The notes under the pieces are model-generated. The model made no database searches. It worked only from the letters and a program-made list of their open reading frames with translations, and was not told the DNA's origin. The position numbers and the translations under genes were made by a program. DNA of 64,000 nucleotides from Nisaea denitrificans DSM 18348. Its GTDB lineage: Bacteria > Pseudomonadota > Alphaproteobacteria > Thalassobaculales > Thalassobaculaceae. Below are positions 8,853-17,883 of this stretch, one piece after another. Each line of letters starts with the position of its first letter. Position 1 is the first letter of the stretch. The DNA is taken from NCBI RefSeq assembly GCF_000426505.1, contig NZ_AUFM01000019.1, positions 62,001-126,000 on the forward strand, in the 5' to 3' direction.

Positions 8853-10070
8853 ATGAAAACAATCACCGACCGTCCGGCGGCTCCGCCGTCGATCCTCAGC
8901 GCCGAGGATATGCTGACTGCGCGCGAGATTTCGGATTGGCTGCTGCAGGTCTCCCGCGAGGGCCGTGATCTTGGCCTGCTCTGGGATGAGTTCTGCCGTC
9001 GTCTGGCTCTGGCTGGCGTTCCGGTCGAGCGCGGCACGGCGATCCTTATGGTGCTGCACGCGATCAAGGAAGGCGTGCATTGCGAGTGGCGCATGGGGCA
9101 GGGGGTCGAGGTCAAGCCCTGGCATTACGCGCCGGGCAATGCCAGGATTTATGAGGAAAGCCCACTCCGGCTGGTGCATGAGACCGGGAGCTGGCTCCAT
9201 CGGCGGATTGACGAGAAGAGTGCGGCGGAATTTCCGATTCTGGACGACCTGAAGGCGCTCGGATATTCGGATTATCTGTGCGTGCCGATCATCTTCGCCA
9301 ACGGTATGCGGAATGCGCTGACTTTTGCCAGTCGTGAAATTCAAGGCTTCTCAGAGCGGGACATCGCCTTGCTGCAGCAGATCATGCCAACGGCGAAGAT
9401 CGTGCTGGAGCTGATGTCCGTCTATCGCAGCATGGATGATGTACTTGCCATGTATGTTGGCCGCGAGCCCGGCGGCCGCATTCTCGCCGGTGAGGTTCGG
9501 CGTGGCGTGGTTAACACGATGGAGGCGGCGATCCTGGTCGCCGACATGCGCGATTTCACGCTGCTTTCCGACCGGCTCGGCGACAAGCAGACGGTGGAGC
9601 TGCTGGACGCCTATTACGACTGCATCATCCCGCCGATCCTGAAACACGGCGGCGAGGTTCTGAAATTCACCGGTGACGGGATCCTTGCGATATTCCAGGA
9701 TCCCTCGGGTATCGGGGAGTGCCAGCTCTGCCGGGGCGGTGCGCTTGAGGCCGCGATAGAAGGGCAGGCTTGCCTCGATGCGCTGGACACCTCGCAATGG
9801 GGAGCGGATGTAGAGGTCAAGGCGGGCGTCGCCCTGCATCACGGCAAGGTCGCCTTTGGCAATGTCGGCTCCGGCGAGAGGCTGGATTTTACGGTGATCG
9901 GCAAGGACGTGAATCTTGCTGCCCGGATCGGCGCCAAGTGCCGCACCTTGCATGAGCCGATCCTGATGTCGAAGACCTTCGCCGAATGCCTGCCGGTTCC
10001 TGTCCGCAAACTTGGCGATTTCAGCCTGCGCGGCCTGCCCGGCACGCAGGATATCTACGTCCCGGAGTGA
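8853..10070 (+). CDS. Class III adenylate/guanylate cyclase
   Basis: The 405-residue product has an N-terminal sensory-looking half with GAF-like features (SDYLCVPIIFANGMRNAL) and a C-terminal class III cyclase domain. The metal aspartates are in VADMRDF and FTGDG. The NLAAR segment gives the transition-state Asn and Arg. Lys before FTGDG and Asp in IGKDVN are the residues expected for ATP, so adenylate cyclase is the likelier activity. I use the ATG at 8853 over an upstream TTG at 8817; neither has a strong ribosome binding site. No membrane segment is visible, so it should be cytosolic. Confidence 0.85.
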   Translation: MKTITDRPAAPPSILSAEDMLTAREISDWLLQVSREGRDLGLLWDEFCRRLALAGVPVERGTAILMVLHAIKEGVHCEWRMGQGVEVKPWHYAPGNARIYEESPLRLVHETGSWLHRRIDEKSAAEFPILDDLKALGYSDYLCVPIIFANGMRNALTFASREIQGFSERDIALLQQIMPTAKIVLELMSVYRSMDDVLAMYVGREPGGRILAGEVRRGVVNTMEAAILVADMRDFTLLSDRLGDKQTVELLDAYYDCIIPPILKHGGEVLKFTGDGILAIFQDPSGIGECQLCRGGALEAAIEGQACLDALDTSQWGADVEVKAGVALHHGKVAFGNVGSGERLDFTVIGKDVNLAARIGAKCRTLHEPILMSKTFAECLPVPVRKLGDFSLRGLPGTQDIYVPE

Positions 10071-10251
10071 CATCGTGAGCCGCATAATGAAGACGCGGGT
10101 TGCCTCCTGACAGTCCTCTTCCTGTAGGATTGCAAAGATGGCCGGTCCCGATACCAGATCGCCGGCGCGTGAAGAGGATCGCCGATTTGTCACTGAGCCC
10201 CGTTTTATCGATGCCTGATTTCGACACCGACCCGGCTCCTCGGGCGACGTA

Positions 10252-11541
10252 ATGACCATGCGTGGGGATACGGAGCGGGGCGGCAAGACAGCTGCTGTTG
10301 TCGGCGGCGGTATCACCGGGTGCGCGACGGCTCTCGATCTTGCTCGCCTCGGGTTTCTGGTGACACTCTACGAAGCTAAACCGCTGCTTGGTGGCATCCT
10401 GCGCGACCTCGAGAGCGGCGGGAAATGGTATTTCAATGGCTGCCAGTATCTGCGCACGGAGCAGGCGTGGCACAAGGCTTTGCCGGACGTGCTGCAAAAC
10501 AATCTTTATCGGTTCGCGCACTATTACGGCTCCTATACCGATCTCGGTTTCGGTGCCGTCTCGCATGAGGATTTCGAGGCGCCCGTTTTCGATGCGCCGC
10601 CGGATGGTCTTGCCGATCCTGAGACCTTCCGCGCATGCGTCAGTCTGGCGGACAGGATGCATTGTTATCCGCCGGCTATCGGTGACGCCGTGCTTGGATG
10701 GCTCAGACATCTCGGGGCCGATCCGGAAGCGATTGATGCGGGAAATGCCTACAACGTCCAGCTTGGGCGTCTCTACCTGCGCGGTGATGTTAAAGAGATC
10801 GATACTCTGAAGGCCGGCTCGCCCGTTGCGGACGATTTGCTGGGGCTGCCGCGCACGGTCCGGGGCGAGGGGCGGCCGATCGGCAGTCTGCCAACCCATG
10901 GCTACAACGCCTTTTTCGATGTGTTCGAAACCATTCTGACCGAGGCAGGCGTCATTGTTTGCACAGGCCAGCCGGTCGTGCCGCGGTTCAAAGATGACAC
11001 TGCCATTTTGAAGCTGCGCGGAGAGACCCTGAGGCCGGACCTGATCGTCTGGGCGGCGAACCCGACCCCGGTGATTGCCGCCGCCGGATTGGGGCGCCTT
11101 GATGATCCCTTTGTGGATATCACCGTGAGCGCGGGCAGCATCTCCGGCCCCGGGCTTCCGGCCGATCCCCACTATATGCAGGTCTACAGCACCGGCAGCC
11201 CGATCACGCGGATTTTCAGCTATCCGCGGGAGGGCGGGCACTCCGTCACGGTGGAGCATATGCCGGACGGGAAAAGCGCGCCGGAATTGCAGGCGCATGT
11301 GCAGGAGATCTGCCGGTCGTTCTATGGCGACGTCCGGATCGAGATCGCGGTCCAGCAGCCACAGCGGCGGCATATCTTCTTCTCGCCGGCGGACCGTGCG
11401 CGGTTCGACGCTTTCCGTGACCTCTGCACGACGCGCTATGTCAATTTCGTCGACGGGGCGTGGGAGAGTTACGCCCGCGACCCGAAGATCAACGGCATCG
11501 CATCGACCCTGAGGGCCCGGTTGCCTCTGTTGCCGTCCTAG
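10252..11541 (+). CDS. FAD-dependent oxidoreductase, amine oxidase/UGM-like fold
   Basis: A 429-residue flavoprotein. GGGITG (18-23) followed by TLYEAKPLLGG is the dinucleotide-binding motif and FAD ribose site of the amine oxidase / protoporphyrinogen oxidase / UDP-galactopyranose mutase superfamily. The C-terminal part has EGGHSVTVEHMP and a terminal KINGIAST segment. The substrate cannot be assigned. It lies 181 bases after the cyclase gene in a glycan context, so sugar chemistry is possible. Its 3' end overlaps the convergent cobO gene by four bases. Confidence 0.75.
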   Translation: MTMRGDTERGGKTAAVVGGGITGCATALDLARLGFLVTLYEAKPLLGGILRDLESGGKWYFNGCQYLRTEQAWHKALPDVLQNNLYRFAHYYGSYTDLGFGAVSHEDFEAPVFDAPPDGLADPETFRACVSLADRMHCYPPAIGDAVLGWLRHLGADPEAIDAGNAYNVQLGRLYLRGDVKEIDTLKAGSPVADDLLGLPRTVRGEGRPIGSLPTHGYNAFFDVFETILTEAGVIVCTGQPVVPRFKDDTAILKLRGETLRPDLIVWAANPTPVIAAAGLGRLDDPFVDITVSAGSISGPGLPADPHYMQVYSTGSPITRIFSYPREGGHSVTVEHMPDGKSAPELQAHVQEICRSFYGDVRIEIAVQQPQRRHIFFSPADRARFDAFRDLCTTRYVNFVDGAWESYARDPKINGIASTLRARLPLLPS

Positions 11542-12188
11542 AACTCAATCCCTGCTTGGGCCTTGAAGCCCTGACGGAACGGATGCTTGATCTGGGTCAT
11601 CTCGGTCACCAGATGGGCCGCCTCGATCAACTCTTCCTTGGCGTTCCGGCCGGTGACGATGACATGCAGGTCCGGGCGCTTGTTCTTCAGGGTTTCGACG
11701 ACTTCCTCAAGCGGCAGGTAATCGTAGCGCAGGACGATGTTCAGCTCATCCATCAGCACCATGTCGATGTCCGGGTCCGCCATCAGTTCCTTCGCCTGCT
11801 CCCAGGCGGCACGGGCGGCGGCGATGTCACGGTTCAGGTCCTGGGTGTCCCAGGTGAAGCCTTCCCCCATGGTGCGGATGGAGATCTGATCCGCGAAGGC
11901 TTCCAGCACCTTGCGCTCACCGGTCTCCCACTTGCCTTTGACGAACTGCACGACGCCGACATTCATGCCATGGCCGAGGGCCCGGCAGACCATGCCGAAG
12001 GCGGCTGTGCTCTTGCCTTTGCCTTTGCCGGTATGGACGATCAGCAGGCCGCCGGTTTCGGTCTTGGTGGCCATGATCTTGTTCCGGGCGGCCTTTTTCT
12101 TCGCCATCTTCTCGGCATGACGTGCGGCCTTTTCCGGATCTATTCCAGCTTCCGGCTCGCTGCCTGCCTCGATATTTTCGTCGCTCAT
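11538..12188 (-). CDS. cobO: Cob(I)yrinic acid a,c-diamide adenosyltransferase
   Basis: This 216-residue protein has a P-loop HTGKGKGKSTAA (52-63) typical of CobO/BtuR. The enzyme transfers the adenosyl group from ATP to cob(I)yrinic acid a,c-diamide in adenosylcobalamin synthesis. The first 45 residues are charged and Lys/Ala-rich, as is common in this family. It is the last gene of the cobW-cobN-cobO run, 50 bases after cobN, and is probably controlled by the riboswitch upstream of cobW. Confidence 0.95.
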   Translation of the reverse strand: MSDENIEAGSEPEAGIDPEKAARHAEKMAKKKAARNKIMATKTETGGLLIVHTGKGKGKSTAAFGMVCRALGHGMNVGVVQFVKGKWETGERKVLEAFADQISIRTMGEGFTWDTQDLNRDIAAARAAWEQAKELMADPDIDMVLMDELNIVLRYDYLPLEEVVETLKNKRPDLHVIVTGRNAKEELIEAAHLVTEMTQIKHPFRQGFKAQAGIEF

Positions 12189-12238
12189 GTTCTCGCTCCC
12201 TCTTGCCGTCCATCATGGCACCCGGCAACCCACGTGGG

Positions 12239-15200
12239 TCAACCAGCCAATGCCGTCAATTCCTCGTGCGCCGCGTTCCGGCGCGGACGCCATAACCCGC
12301 GATCCAGTGCTTCCCTGAGCTTCGCCGCCATCTCCTTCAGAGCGGCCGGATTGTGCCGCTCCAGGAAGGTGCGGACTTCGTCATCGCCGAGATAGGCGTC
12401 GAACACGGCATCGAAATGATGATCGCCGACGCAGCGCGCGGTGGCGGCGAAGGCGAACATGTAATCGACGGTGGCGGCCATTTCGAAGGCGCCCTTGTAT
12501 CCGTGCCGCATCACGCCTGCGATCCATTTCGGGTTCACCACGCGTGCCCGGACGACACGCGCGACCTCTTCCTCGAGTGAGCGGATACGCGGGTTCTCCG
12601 GCCGCGAATGGTCGTTGTGATAGACCGTCGGCTGATTGCCGGAAAGATGCCGGATGGCAGCGGTGATGCCGCCCTCGAACTGGTAGTAATCGTCGCTGTC
12701 CAGCAGATCGTGCTCGCGGTTGTCCTGATTGTGCAGCACCAGCTCCACATCCTTCAGGCGGGACTCGAACAGCGCATGCGCGGCCTCGCCCTCGGCGCCC
12801 TGGCCATAGGCATAGCCGCCCCAGGCAACATAGGCGTTTGCGAGGTCTTCCTCGTTTTCCCAGAGCTGCTCGTCGATCATTGCCTGCAGGCCGGCGCCAT
12901 AGGCTCCGGGCTTTGAGCCGAAAACGCGATAACCCGCCTGCTTTTCCGCCGCTTCCCGGCTGGCACCGGCTTTCTCGAAAGCTGCCGCATCGCTCTTGTA
13001 GCGGGCGGCGAGCGGGTTCTGCGCTGCGGGTTCGTCCAGTTTCGCGACGGCACGGGCGGCGCTGTCCAGCAGGTCGATCTGGAACGGGAAGGCATCCCGG
13101 AAGAAGCCGGAGACCCGGAAGGTGACGTCGACGCGTGGCCGGTCGAGCACGGAGGAGGGCAGGATCTCGAAACCGGTAACGCGGCCGCTGGCGACGTCCC
13201 ATTCCGGCTTCACGCCCATCAGGGCGAGGGCCTGGGCGATATCGTCGCCGCCGGTCCGCATGTTGGCGGTGCCCCAGGCGGAGATCGCCAGCCGCTCCGG
13301 CCAAGCGCCGTTCTCCTGCCGGTAGCGTTCCAGCAGCAGGCAGGCGGACTTCCAGCCGAGCTGCCAGGCGGCGGGGGTTGGTACCGCGCGGGTATCGACC
13401 GAATAGAAATTCCGGCCCGTCGGCAGCACATCCGGCCGTCCGCGCGTCGGCGCGCCGGACGAGCCGGGGGCAACGAAGCGCCCGGCGAGACCGGTCAGCA
13501 GGCCCGCGCGCTCCGCCTCGCCACAGCCCGTGACGATCGGACGGAGATGGCTGTCGACCATCTCCAGCACGGCGCGGGTGCGCTCCCATTCGGGGGCTGC
13601 TCCCCGGCGCCCGGCGATGAGGTCGTGCGCCAGCAGTTCCAGCCGCTCTACCGTGTCGCCATGGGTGCGCCAGTGCTGGTCATCGACAGCGGCAAGCGCA
13701 TCCGGACGGAGGCCTTCCCATGGCGCCCCCATATCGGTGGCCAGCGGATCGAACGGCTCACTATCCAGCTCAAGCCCGAGGTCACGTGCCAGAGCCCGTT
13801 GCAGGGAAGCGTCTCCGCCTTCGCCCTTGCCGCGCGGCACGCGGACCAGAGCGGTCAGTAGATCGTCCAGCAGGCGGCCTTCGGGCGCGGCACCGAAGAT
13901 GTGCAGCCCGTCCCGGATCTGCAGTTCTTTCAGCTCGCACAGATAACCGTCCAGCCGGTTCAGTTTCTCCGCCTCGCCGTCCCGGTCGGAGAGGCCGAGA
14001 TCCTTGTCGAGACCGATGGAGGCCATCTTCTCCAGGATCTGCTCCGACAGGAGTTTCAGGCGGCGCGGATCAACTCCGGCGGCCTGATAATATTCGTCTA
14101 CCAGCGCTTCCAGCTCTTTCAGTGGGCCGTAGCTCTCCGCGCGGGTCAGCGGCGGTGTCAGATGGTCGATGATGACGGCGGCGGAGCGGCGTTTCGCCTG
14201 CGTTCCCTCGCCCGGATCGTTGACGATGAAGGGATAGAGATGCGGCATCGCACCGAACACGGCCTCGGGATAGCAGCTCTCGGACAGGGCCAGCGATTTG
14301 CCAGGCAGCCATTCCGTGTTGCCGTGCTTGCCCATATGGACGACGCCATGGGCGCCGAACTGCTCGCGCAGCCAGATATAGAAGGCGAGATATCCGTGTG
14401 GCGGGACCAGGTCCGGGTCGTGATAGCTCGCCGTCGGGTCGATATTGTACCCACGCGCGGGCTGGATGCCGACGAGCACGTTGCCGAGGGAGAGGACCGA
14501 AAGCCGGAAGGCATCGCCGGAGACGAAAGGATCGCTTTCGGGTGGCCCCCAGCGTTCCTCGATCTCGGTGCGGACAGTCTCCGGGAGCCTTGCGTAGGCC
14601 AGCTTGTAATCGGCAAGTGACAGCAGCGCGCCGCCCTTGCGGGAGGCCCGGTCGGAGAGATCGTTTGTCGGCCCGACGGAGAGCCGGCCGATCAGGGCAT
14701 CGCCGTTGATCGGGATATCGCGCACGCCGTACCCGGCCTCGGCCAGCGCCCGCAGCACGGTGACGGTCCCGGCCGGGGTGTCCAGCCCGACGCCGTTGCC
14801 GAGCCGCCCGTCCTTGTTCGGGTAATTGGCCAGCACGATCGCCAGCTTGCGCTTTTTCGCATCGGTAGCGCGCAGGCGGGCCCACGCCGCCGCGAGCTTC
14901 GCCGTGAAGGTGATACGATCCGGCACTGGCTCATAGGTGACGAGGGAGCATTCAGTCGCTTCATCCCGGCGGGCTTCCGCCTTGAAGGAGACGGCGCGGG
15001 CCAGCACCCGGCCGTCGACCTCCGGCAGGGCCACGTTCATGGCGATATCGCGGGCGGAAAGGCCGTTGGTCGAGGTTTCCCAATTCTCCCGGTTGCCGCC
15101 GGAAAAGATCACCTGCAGCACCGTGCAATCGCCACCATCGAATGGGGTTTCGGTCCCTGGTGCGCCCGGTTTGGAGACCGCAAATCCGGTGGCGTTCAGG

Positions 15201-15997
15201 ATCACGCCCGGCGGTGCCTGTTCGATGGCACCACGCACAAGACCGGCGGAGACCGGGTCCTTCAGGCTGGAGACAAAGATTGGTACCGGGGCCAGACCCT
15301 CAGACCGCATCGCCTCGATCAATGCATCCACCGGAGCCGTGTTGCCGGCCTGTACGAGTGCCCGATAAAAGACGATAGGCGCCGGATGCGCGCCGGGTTC
15401 AGACGCGGCCAGTACCTCTTCCAGAGACGGATGAGCCATGCCGGGCAGGTAATATCCCGCCTTTGGCAGAGGTGCCGGCTCACGCCACTCGGTTTCCGTT
15501 CCGATCAGGCTGGCGGCGAAACGGATGACCTCGGCGGCATTGCCGATCCCGCCCTCGATCATGTAGCGCCAGAGCCGCTGGGTGGCGGCAGTGTCGAGGC
15601 TGCCATACCCGGTCAGCTCCGGGTCTGGTTGGTCGTCGCCAGGCAGGAAGGCGAGCGGGATTTTCTTTTTCCGGCAGATCGCTGCGAGCTGCTCGACGCC
15701 ATAGGGCCAGTACCCGATGCCGCCGATCACCCGGACCACGATCATCTTGGCGTGGATGGCCATCTCTTCGACATAGAGGTCAACGGAGAGATTGTGGCCG
15801 AGCTGCATCAGGTTCGCCAGCCGCAGGCTGGGGAAAGCGCCGTCGTGGTCTGCTGTCACCTGCGCATAGCCTTGGGCGAGGCAAGCGAGTTCAGTGTCCG
15901 CCGCGCTCAGGAACAGGATGTCGCCCGGCGTCTGGCCGAGATCGACAGCTTCGCTGCCATCCGTGACCGAGCCGGGAGTTGCCGCGAGGAGATGCAT
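12239..15997 (-). CDS. cobN: Cobaltochelatase subunit CobN
   Basis: At 1252 residues this matches the large porphyrin-binding subunit of aerobic cobaltochelatase. Typical stretches are NYPNKDGRLGNGVGLDTP, the HMGKHGNTEWLPGK region and the C-terminal SDDYYQFEGG and RVVNPKWI segments. CobN acts with CobS and CobT to insert cobalt into hydrogenobyrinic acid a,c-diamide in the cytoplasm. CobS and CobT are not in this window. The start is ATG at 15997, 30 bases after cobW. Presence of CobN indicates the aerobic cobalamin route. Confidence 0.97.
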   Translation of the reverse strand: MHLLAATPGSVTDGSEAVDLGQTPGDILFLSAADTELACLAQGYAQVTADHDGAFPSLRLANLMQLGHNLSVDLYVEEMAIHAKMIVVRVIGGIGYWPYGVEQLAAICRKKKIPLAFLPGDDQPDPELTGYGSLDTAATQRLWRYMIEGGIGNAAEVIRFAASLIGTETEWREPAPLPKAGYYLPGMAHPSLEEVLAASEPGAHPAPIVFYRALVQAGNTAPVDALIEAMRSEGLAPVPIFVSSLKDPVSAGLVRGAIEQAPPGVILNATGFAVSKPGAPGTETPFDGGDCTVLQVIFSGGNRENWETSTNGLSARDIAMNVALPEVDGRVLARAVSFKAEARRDEATECSLVTYEPVPDRITFTAKLAAAWARLRATDAKKRKLAIVLANYPNKDGRLGNGVGLDTPAGTVTVLRALAEAGYGVRDIPINGDALIGRLSVGPTNDLSDRASRKGGALLSLADYKLAYARLPETVRTEIEERWGPPESDPFVSGDAFRLSVLSLGNVLVGIQPARGYNIDPTASYHDPDLVPPHGYLAFYIWLREQFGAHGVVHMGKHGNTEWLPGKSLALSESCYPEAVFGAMPHLYPFIVNDPGEGTQAKRRSAAVIIDHLTPPLTRAESYGPLKELEALVDEYYQAAGVDPRRLKLLSEQILEKMASIGLDKDLGLSDRDGEAEKLNRLDGYLCELKELQIRDGLHIFGAAPEGRLLDDLLTALVRVPRGKGEGGDASLQRALARDLGLELDSEPFDPLATDMGAPWEGLRPDALAAVDDQHWRTHGDTVERLELLAHDLIAGRRGAAPEWERTRAVLEMVDSHLRPIVTGCGEAERAGLLTGLAGRFVAPGSSGAPTRGRPDVLPTGRNFYSVDTRAVPTPAAWQLGWKSACLLLERYRQENGAWPERLAISAWGTANMRTGGDDIAQALALMGVKPEWDVASGRVTGFEILPSSVLDRPRVDVTFRVSGFFRDAFPFQIDLLDSAARAVAKLDEPAAQNPLAARYKSDAAAFEKAGASREAAEKQAGYRVFGSKPGAYGAGLQAMIDEQLWENEEDLANAYVAWGGYAYGQGAEGEAAHALFESRLKDVELVLHNQDNREHDLLDSDDYYQFEGGITAAIRHLSGNQPTVYHNDHSRPENPRIRSLEEEVARVVRARVVNPKWIAGVMRHGYKGAFEMAATVDYMFAFAATARCVGDHHFDAVFDAYLGDDEVRTFLERHNPAALKEMAAKLREALDRGLWRPRRNAAHEELTALAG

Positions 15998-16027
15998 GGA
16001 GCCTCCGCCTTGTGCGGTTCGGTGGAA

Positions 16028-17056
16028 TTATCCGGAGATGGCGCTGGCGATGGCGTCCCGGTCGAGCCCGTGATGACCGATTACCACGAGCCTTGAAGCG
16101 CGTGTTTCACCGGCCTGCCAGTCGCGGTCGAAATAGCGCTGGATGCGCGGGCCGACGCCCTGGATAACCTGCCGCATCGGCTTGCCCGGAATGTCGAGGA
16201 AGCCTTTCACGCGCAGAATGTCATGGCTCTCGACGGCCGCAATGATGCGTTCCTCAAGAGCTTCCGCGTCATCGACCACGCCGAGCGGCAGCACGAAACT
16301 GTCGAAATCCTCATGGTCATGCTCATGCCCGTCGTCATGGTGCGACGGACGGCTGTCGAGATCGTCTTCCGCTGCCGCACCCAGGCCGAGCAGCACATCC
16401 GCACCGAGTTGGCCATGGGCGCTGGTGACGGTCTTCACCGCGCTCCTGAGGTAGGGCGCAACGATTTCGTGCACTTTCGCGAGGCCCGCCTCGTCCAGCA
16501 GGTCGGTCTTGTTCAGAACGACCATGTCGGCGCATTGAAGCTGTTCCTCGAACAGTTCTTCCAGCGGGCTTTCATGGTCGAGGGACTCGTCCGCCGAGCG
16601 CTGGTCCTGCACCGCGTCGTGGTCGTCGGCGAAGCGGCCTTCGGAAACGGCGGCCGCGTCGATCACGGTGACCACACCGTCGACGGTGATGCGGGTGCGC
16701 ACTTCCGGCCAGGCGAAGGCTTTCACCAGCGGTTTCGGCAGGGCGAGGCCGGAGGTCTCGATGATGATGTGATCGGGGCGCTCCGGACGGGCCAGGATGG
16801 CTTCGATGGCGGGCAGGAAATCGTCCGCTACGGTGCAGCAGATGCAACCGTTGGCGAGTTCCACCACGTCATCGTCACTGCAGCCCTCGATACCGCAGCC
16901 GGTCAGCAGCTCGCGGTCGACGCCGAGATCGCCGAATTCGTTGATGATGAAGGCGAAGCGACGGCCGCCGTTATGCTCGACCAGATGCCGGATCAGGCTG
17001 GTTTTGCCGGCGCCGAGAAAGCCGGTGATAACGGTGGCGGGGATCTTCTCTGTCAT
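16028..17056 (-). CDS. cobW: CobW GTPase, metal chaperone of cobalamin synthesis
   Basis: The product has 342 residues from the ATG at 17056, which has a CAGGAGA ribosome binding site; an earlier ATG at 17083 lacks one. It shows the P-loop GFLGAGKT (12-19), the metal-binding CxCC motif (71-74) in NGCICCTV, the NKTDL GTPase motif and a His/Asp-rich stretch (SHHDDGHEHDHEDF) that probably binds metal. CobW is a G3E GTPase that is thought to deliver cobalt to the CobNST chelatase. It is the first gene after the cobalamin riboswitch. Confidence 0.95.
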   Translation of the reverse strand: MTEKIPATVITGFLGAGKTSLIRHLVEHNGGRRFAFIINEFGDLGVDRELLTGCGIEGCSDDDVVELANGCICCTVADDFLPAIEAILARPERPDHIIIETSGLALPKPLVKAFAWPEVRTRITVDGVVTVIDAAAVSEGRFADDHDAVQDQRSADESLDHESPLEELFEEQLQCADMVVLNKTDLLDEAGLAKVHEIVAPYLRSAVKTVTSAHGQLGADVLLGLGAAAEDDLDSRPSHHDDGHEHDHEDFDSFVLPLGVVDDAEALEERIIAAVESHDILRVKGFLDIPGKPMRQVIQGVGPRIQRYFDRDWQAGETRASRLVVIGHHGLDRDAIASAISG

Positions 17057-17167
17057 GTCTGTCTCCTGGGCCTTCCACGGCATTATGCCTTGGATCGGTG
17101 CGTTGCGCTCTCGTCACCGAACGGAAGACCGTGCCCTGATCACACCCCGGATCAAGGCGGGCGACGA

Positions 17168-17385
17168 TGCTGGCGGCAGGTCTCCTGGCTCGCCGGGTCA
17201 TAACGTTCTGTCCGCCTTCCCGGATGCAGGAAATCCTGCGTCCAGTGGCTTCGGGACAGACCGCTCGCCGGCTACAGTTGCGGGGGCAGCCGCGGCTTGA
17301 TCCGGCAGACACGCCGAACCGACCGCGTTCCCTTTTGATCCCCCCTCCGAGTTGAAGGGCGGGAACCGTCAGCAAATCTCTTGTC
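17168..17385 (-). promoter_or_regulatory. Cobalamin riboswitch upstream of cobW
   Basis: On the minus strand this leader contains the conserved landmarks of the AdoCbl riboswitch in the right order: a GGTTC-containing start, AAAAGGGAA, the GCTGCCCCCGCAACTGTA core (near 17270-17290), GAAGCCACTGG (near 17248), and the terminal AGCCAGGAGACCTGCCGCC (17172-17190). It ends about 110 bases before the cobW start. High cobalamin should turn the cobW-cobN-cobO operon off. The outer edges are approximate. I saw nothing further in 17386-17502. Confidence 0.95.
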
Positions 17386-17502
17386 GGACGGCGTGGGGAC
17401 AGTGTCAAGGGAGCGCGTCGACGGAGAGGCTGAAATCGGCTACATTCATGCCTATATCGAAGGGAAGCCCCGCCCCGGCGGGCCGGAACCGGACATCCAG
17501 AA

Positions 17503-17880
17503 ATGGCCATCACAGCGACGGCTTCGATAGCACCTCAACTCAGTACCCTGAACCGCAATGGAACGGGGCAGACAAGCTCGCCCACGGAATCTGGCGCACC
17601 TGTTGCTGCGGAAAACAGTGCGGCGGTTGCCGCCACTGCGGTTCTGGGCTCGTCCGGCCAGCAAAGCGCTGCCGTGTCGCAAGCCCAGTCTGCGCTGCGT
17701 TCCGCAGAGGATGCCGTCGCCCGGCGCGAGGCCGAACTGAACGATGCACAAAGCGCCGCTTCCGCCGCCTCCGACCGGGCTGACCAGCGCCGCCGGGCTT
17801 TGTCTGAAGCAGAGGGAGCCGAACGGATTGCCCTTGCCGAAGACCTCCAGCGTGGCTCTCTGGTCAATATTTCCGTCTGA
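17503..17880 (+). CDS. Small coiled-coil hypothetical protein
   Basis: An open frame of 125 residues. The first 60 residues are Ala/Ser/Thr-rich and probably disordered. Residues 55-110 form a heptad-rich Ala/Glu/Arg stretch (AVSQAQSALRSAEDAVARR and following) that should be a coiled coil. There is no signal peptide or membrane segment. I do not recognise a family. An antisense frame exists at 17535-17867 but looks like a shadow. It converges with the next gene, three bases away. Confidence 0.55.
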   Translation: MAITATASIAPQLSTLNRNGTGQTSSPTESGAPVAAENSAAVAATAVLGSSGQQSAAVSQAQSALRSAEDAVARREAELNDAQSAASAASDRADQRRRALSEAEGAERIALAEDLQRGSLVNISV

Positions 17881-17883
17881 AAA

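Noticed and set aside
7707-9344. A 545-residue minus-strand open frame opposite neuB and the cyclase
   Set aside because: It spans two well-supported plus-strand genes, has no recognisable domain and no ribosome binding site.
10021-11373. A 450-residue minus-strand open frame opposite the FAD oxidoreductase
   Set aside because: It is a shadow of a gene with a clear FAD motif.
12381-13589. A 402-residue open frame within cobN on the same strand in another frame
   Set aside because: cobN is intact with family motifs; the alternative frame has Arg/Gly-rich noise.
17535-17867. Minus-strand frame opposite the small coiled-coil gene
   Set aside because: It has no start signal, and the plus-strand reading has a more natural composition and a coherent coiled coil.
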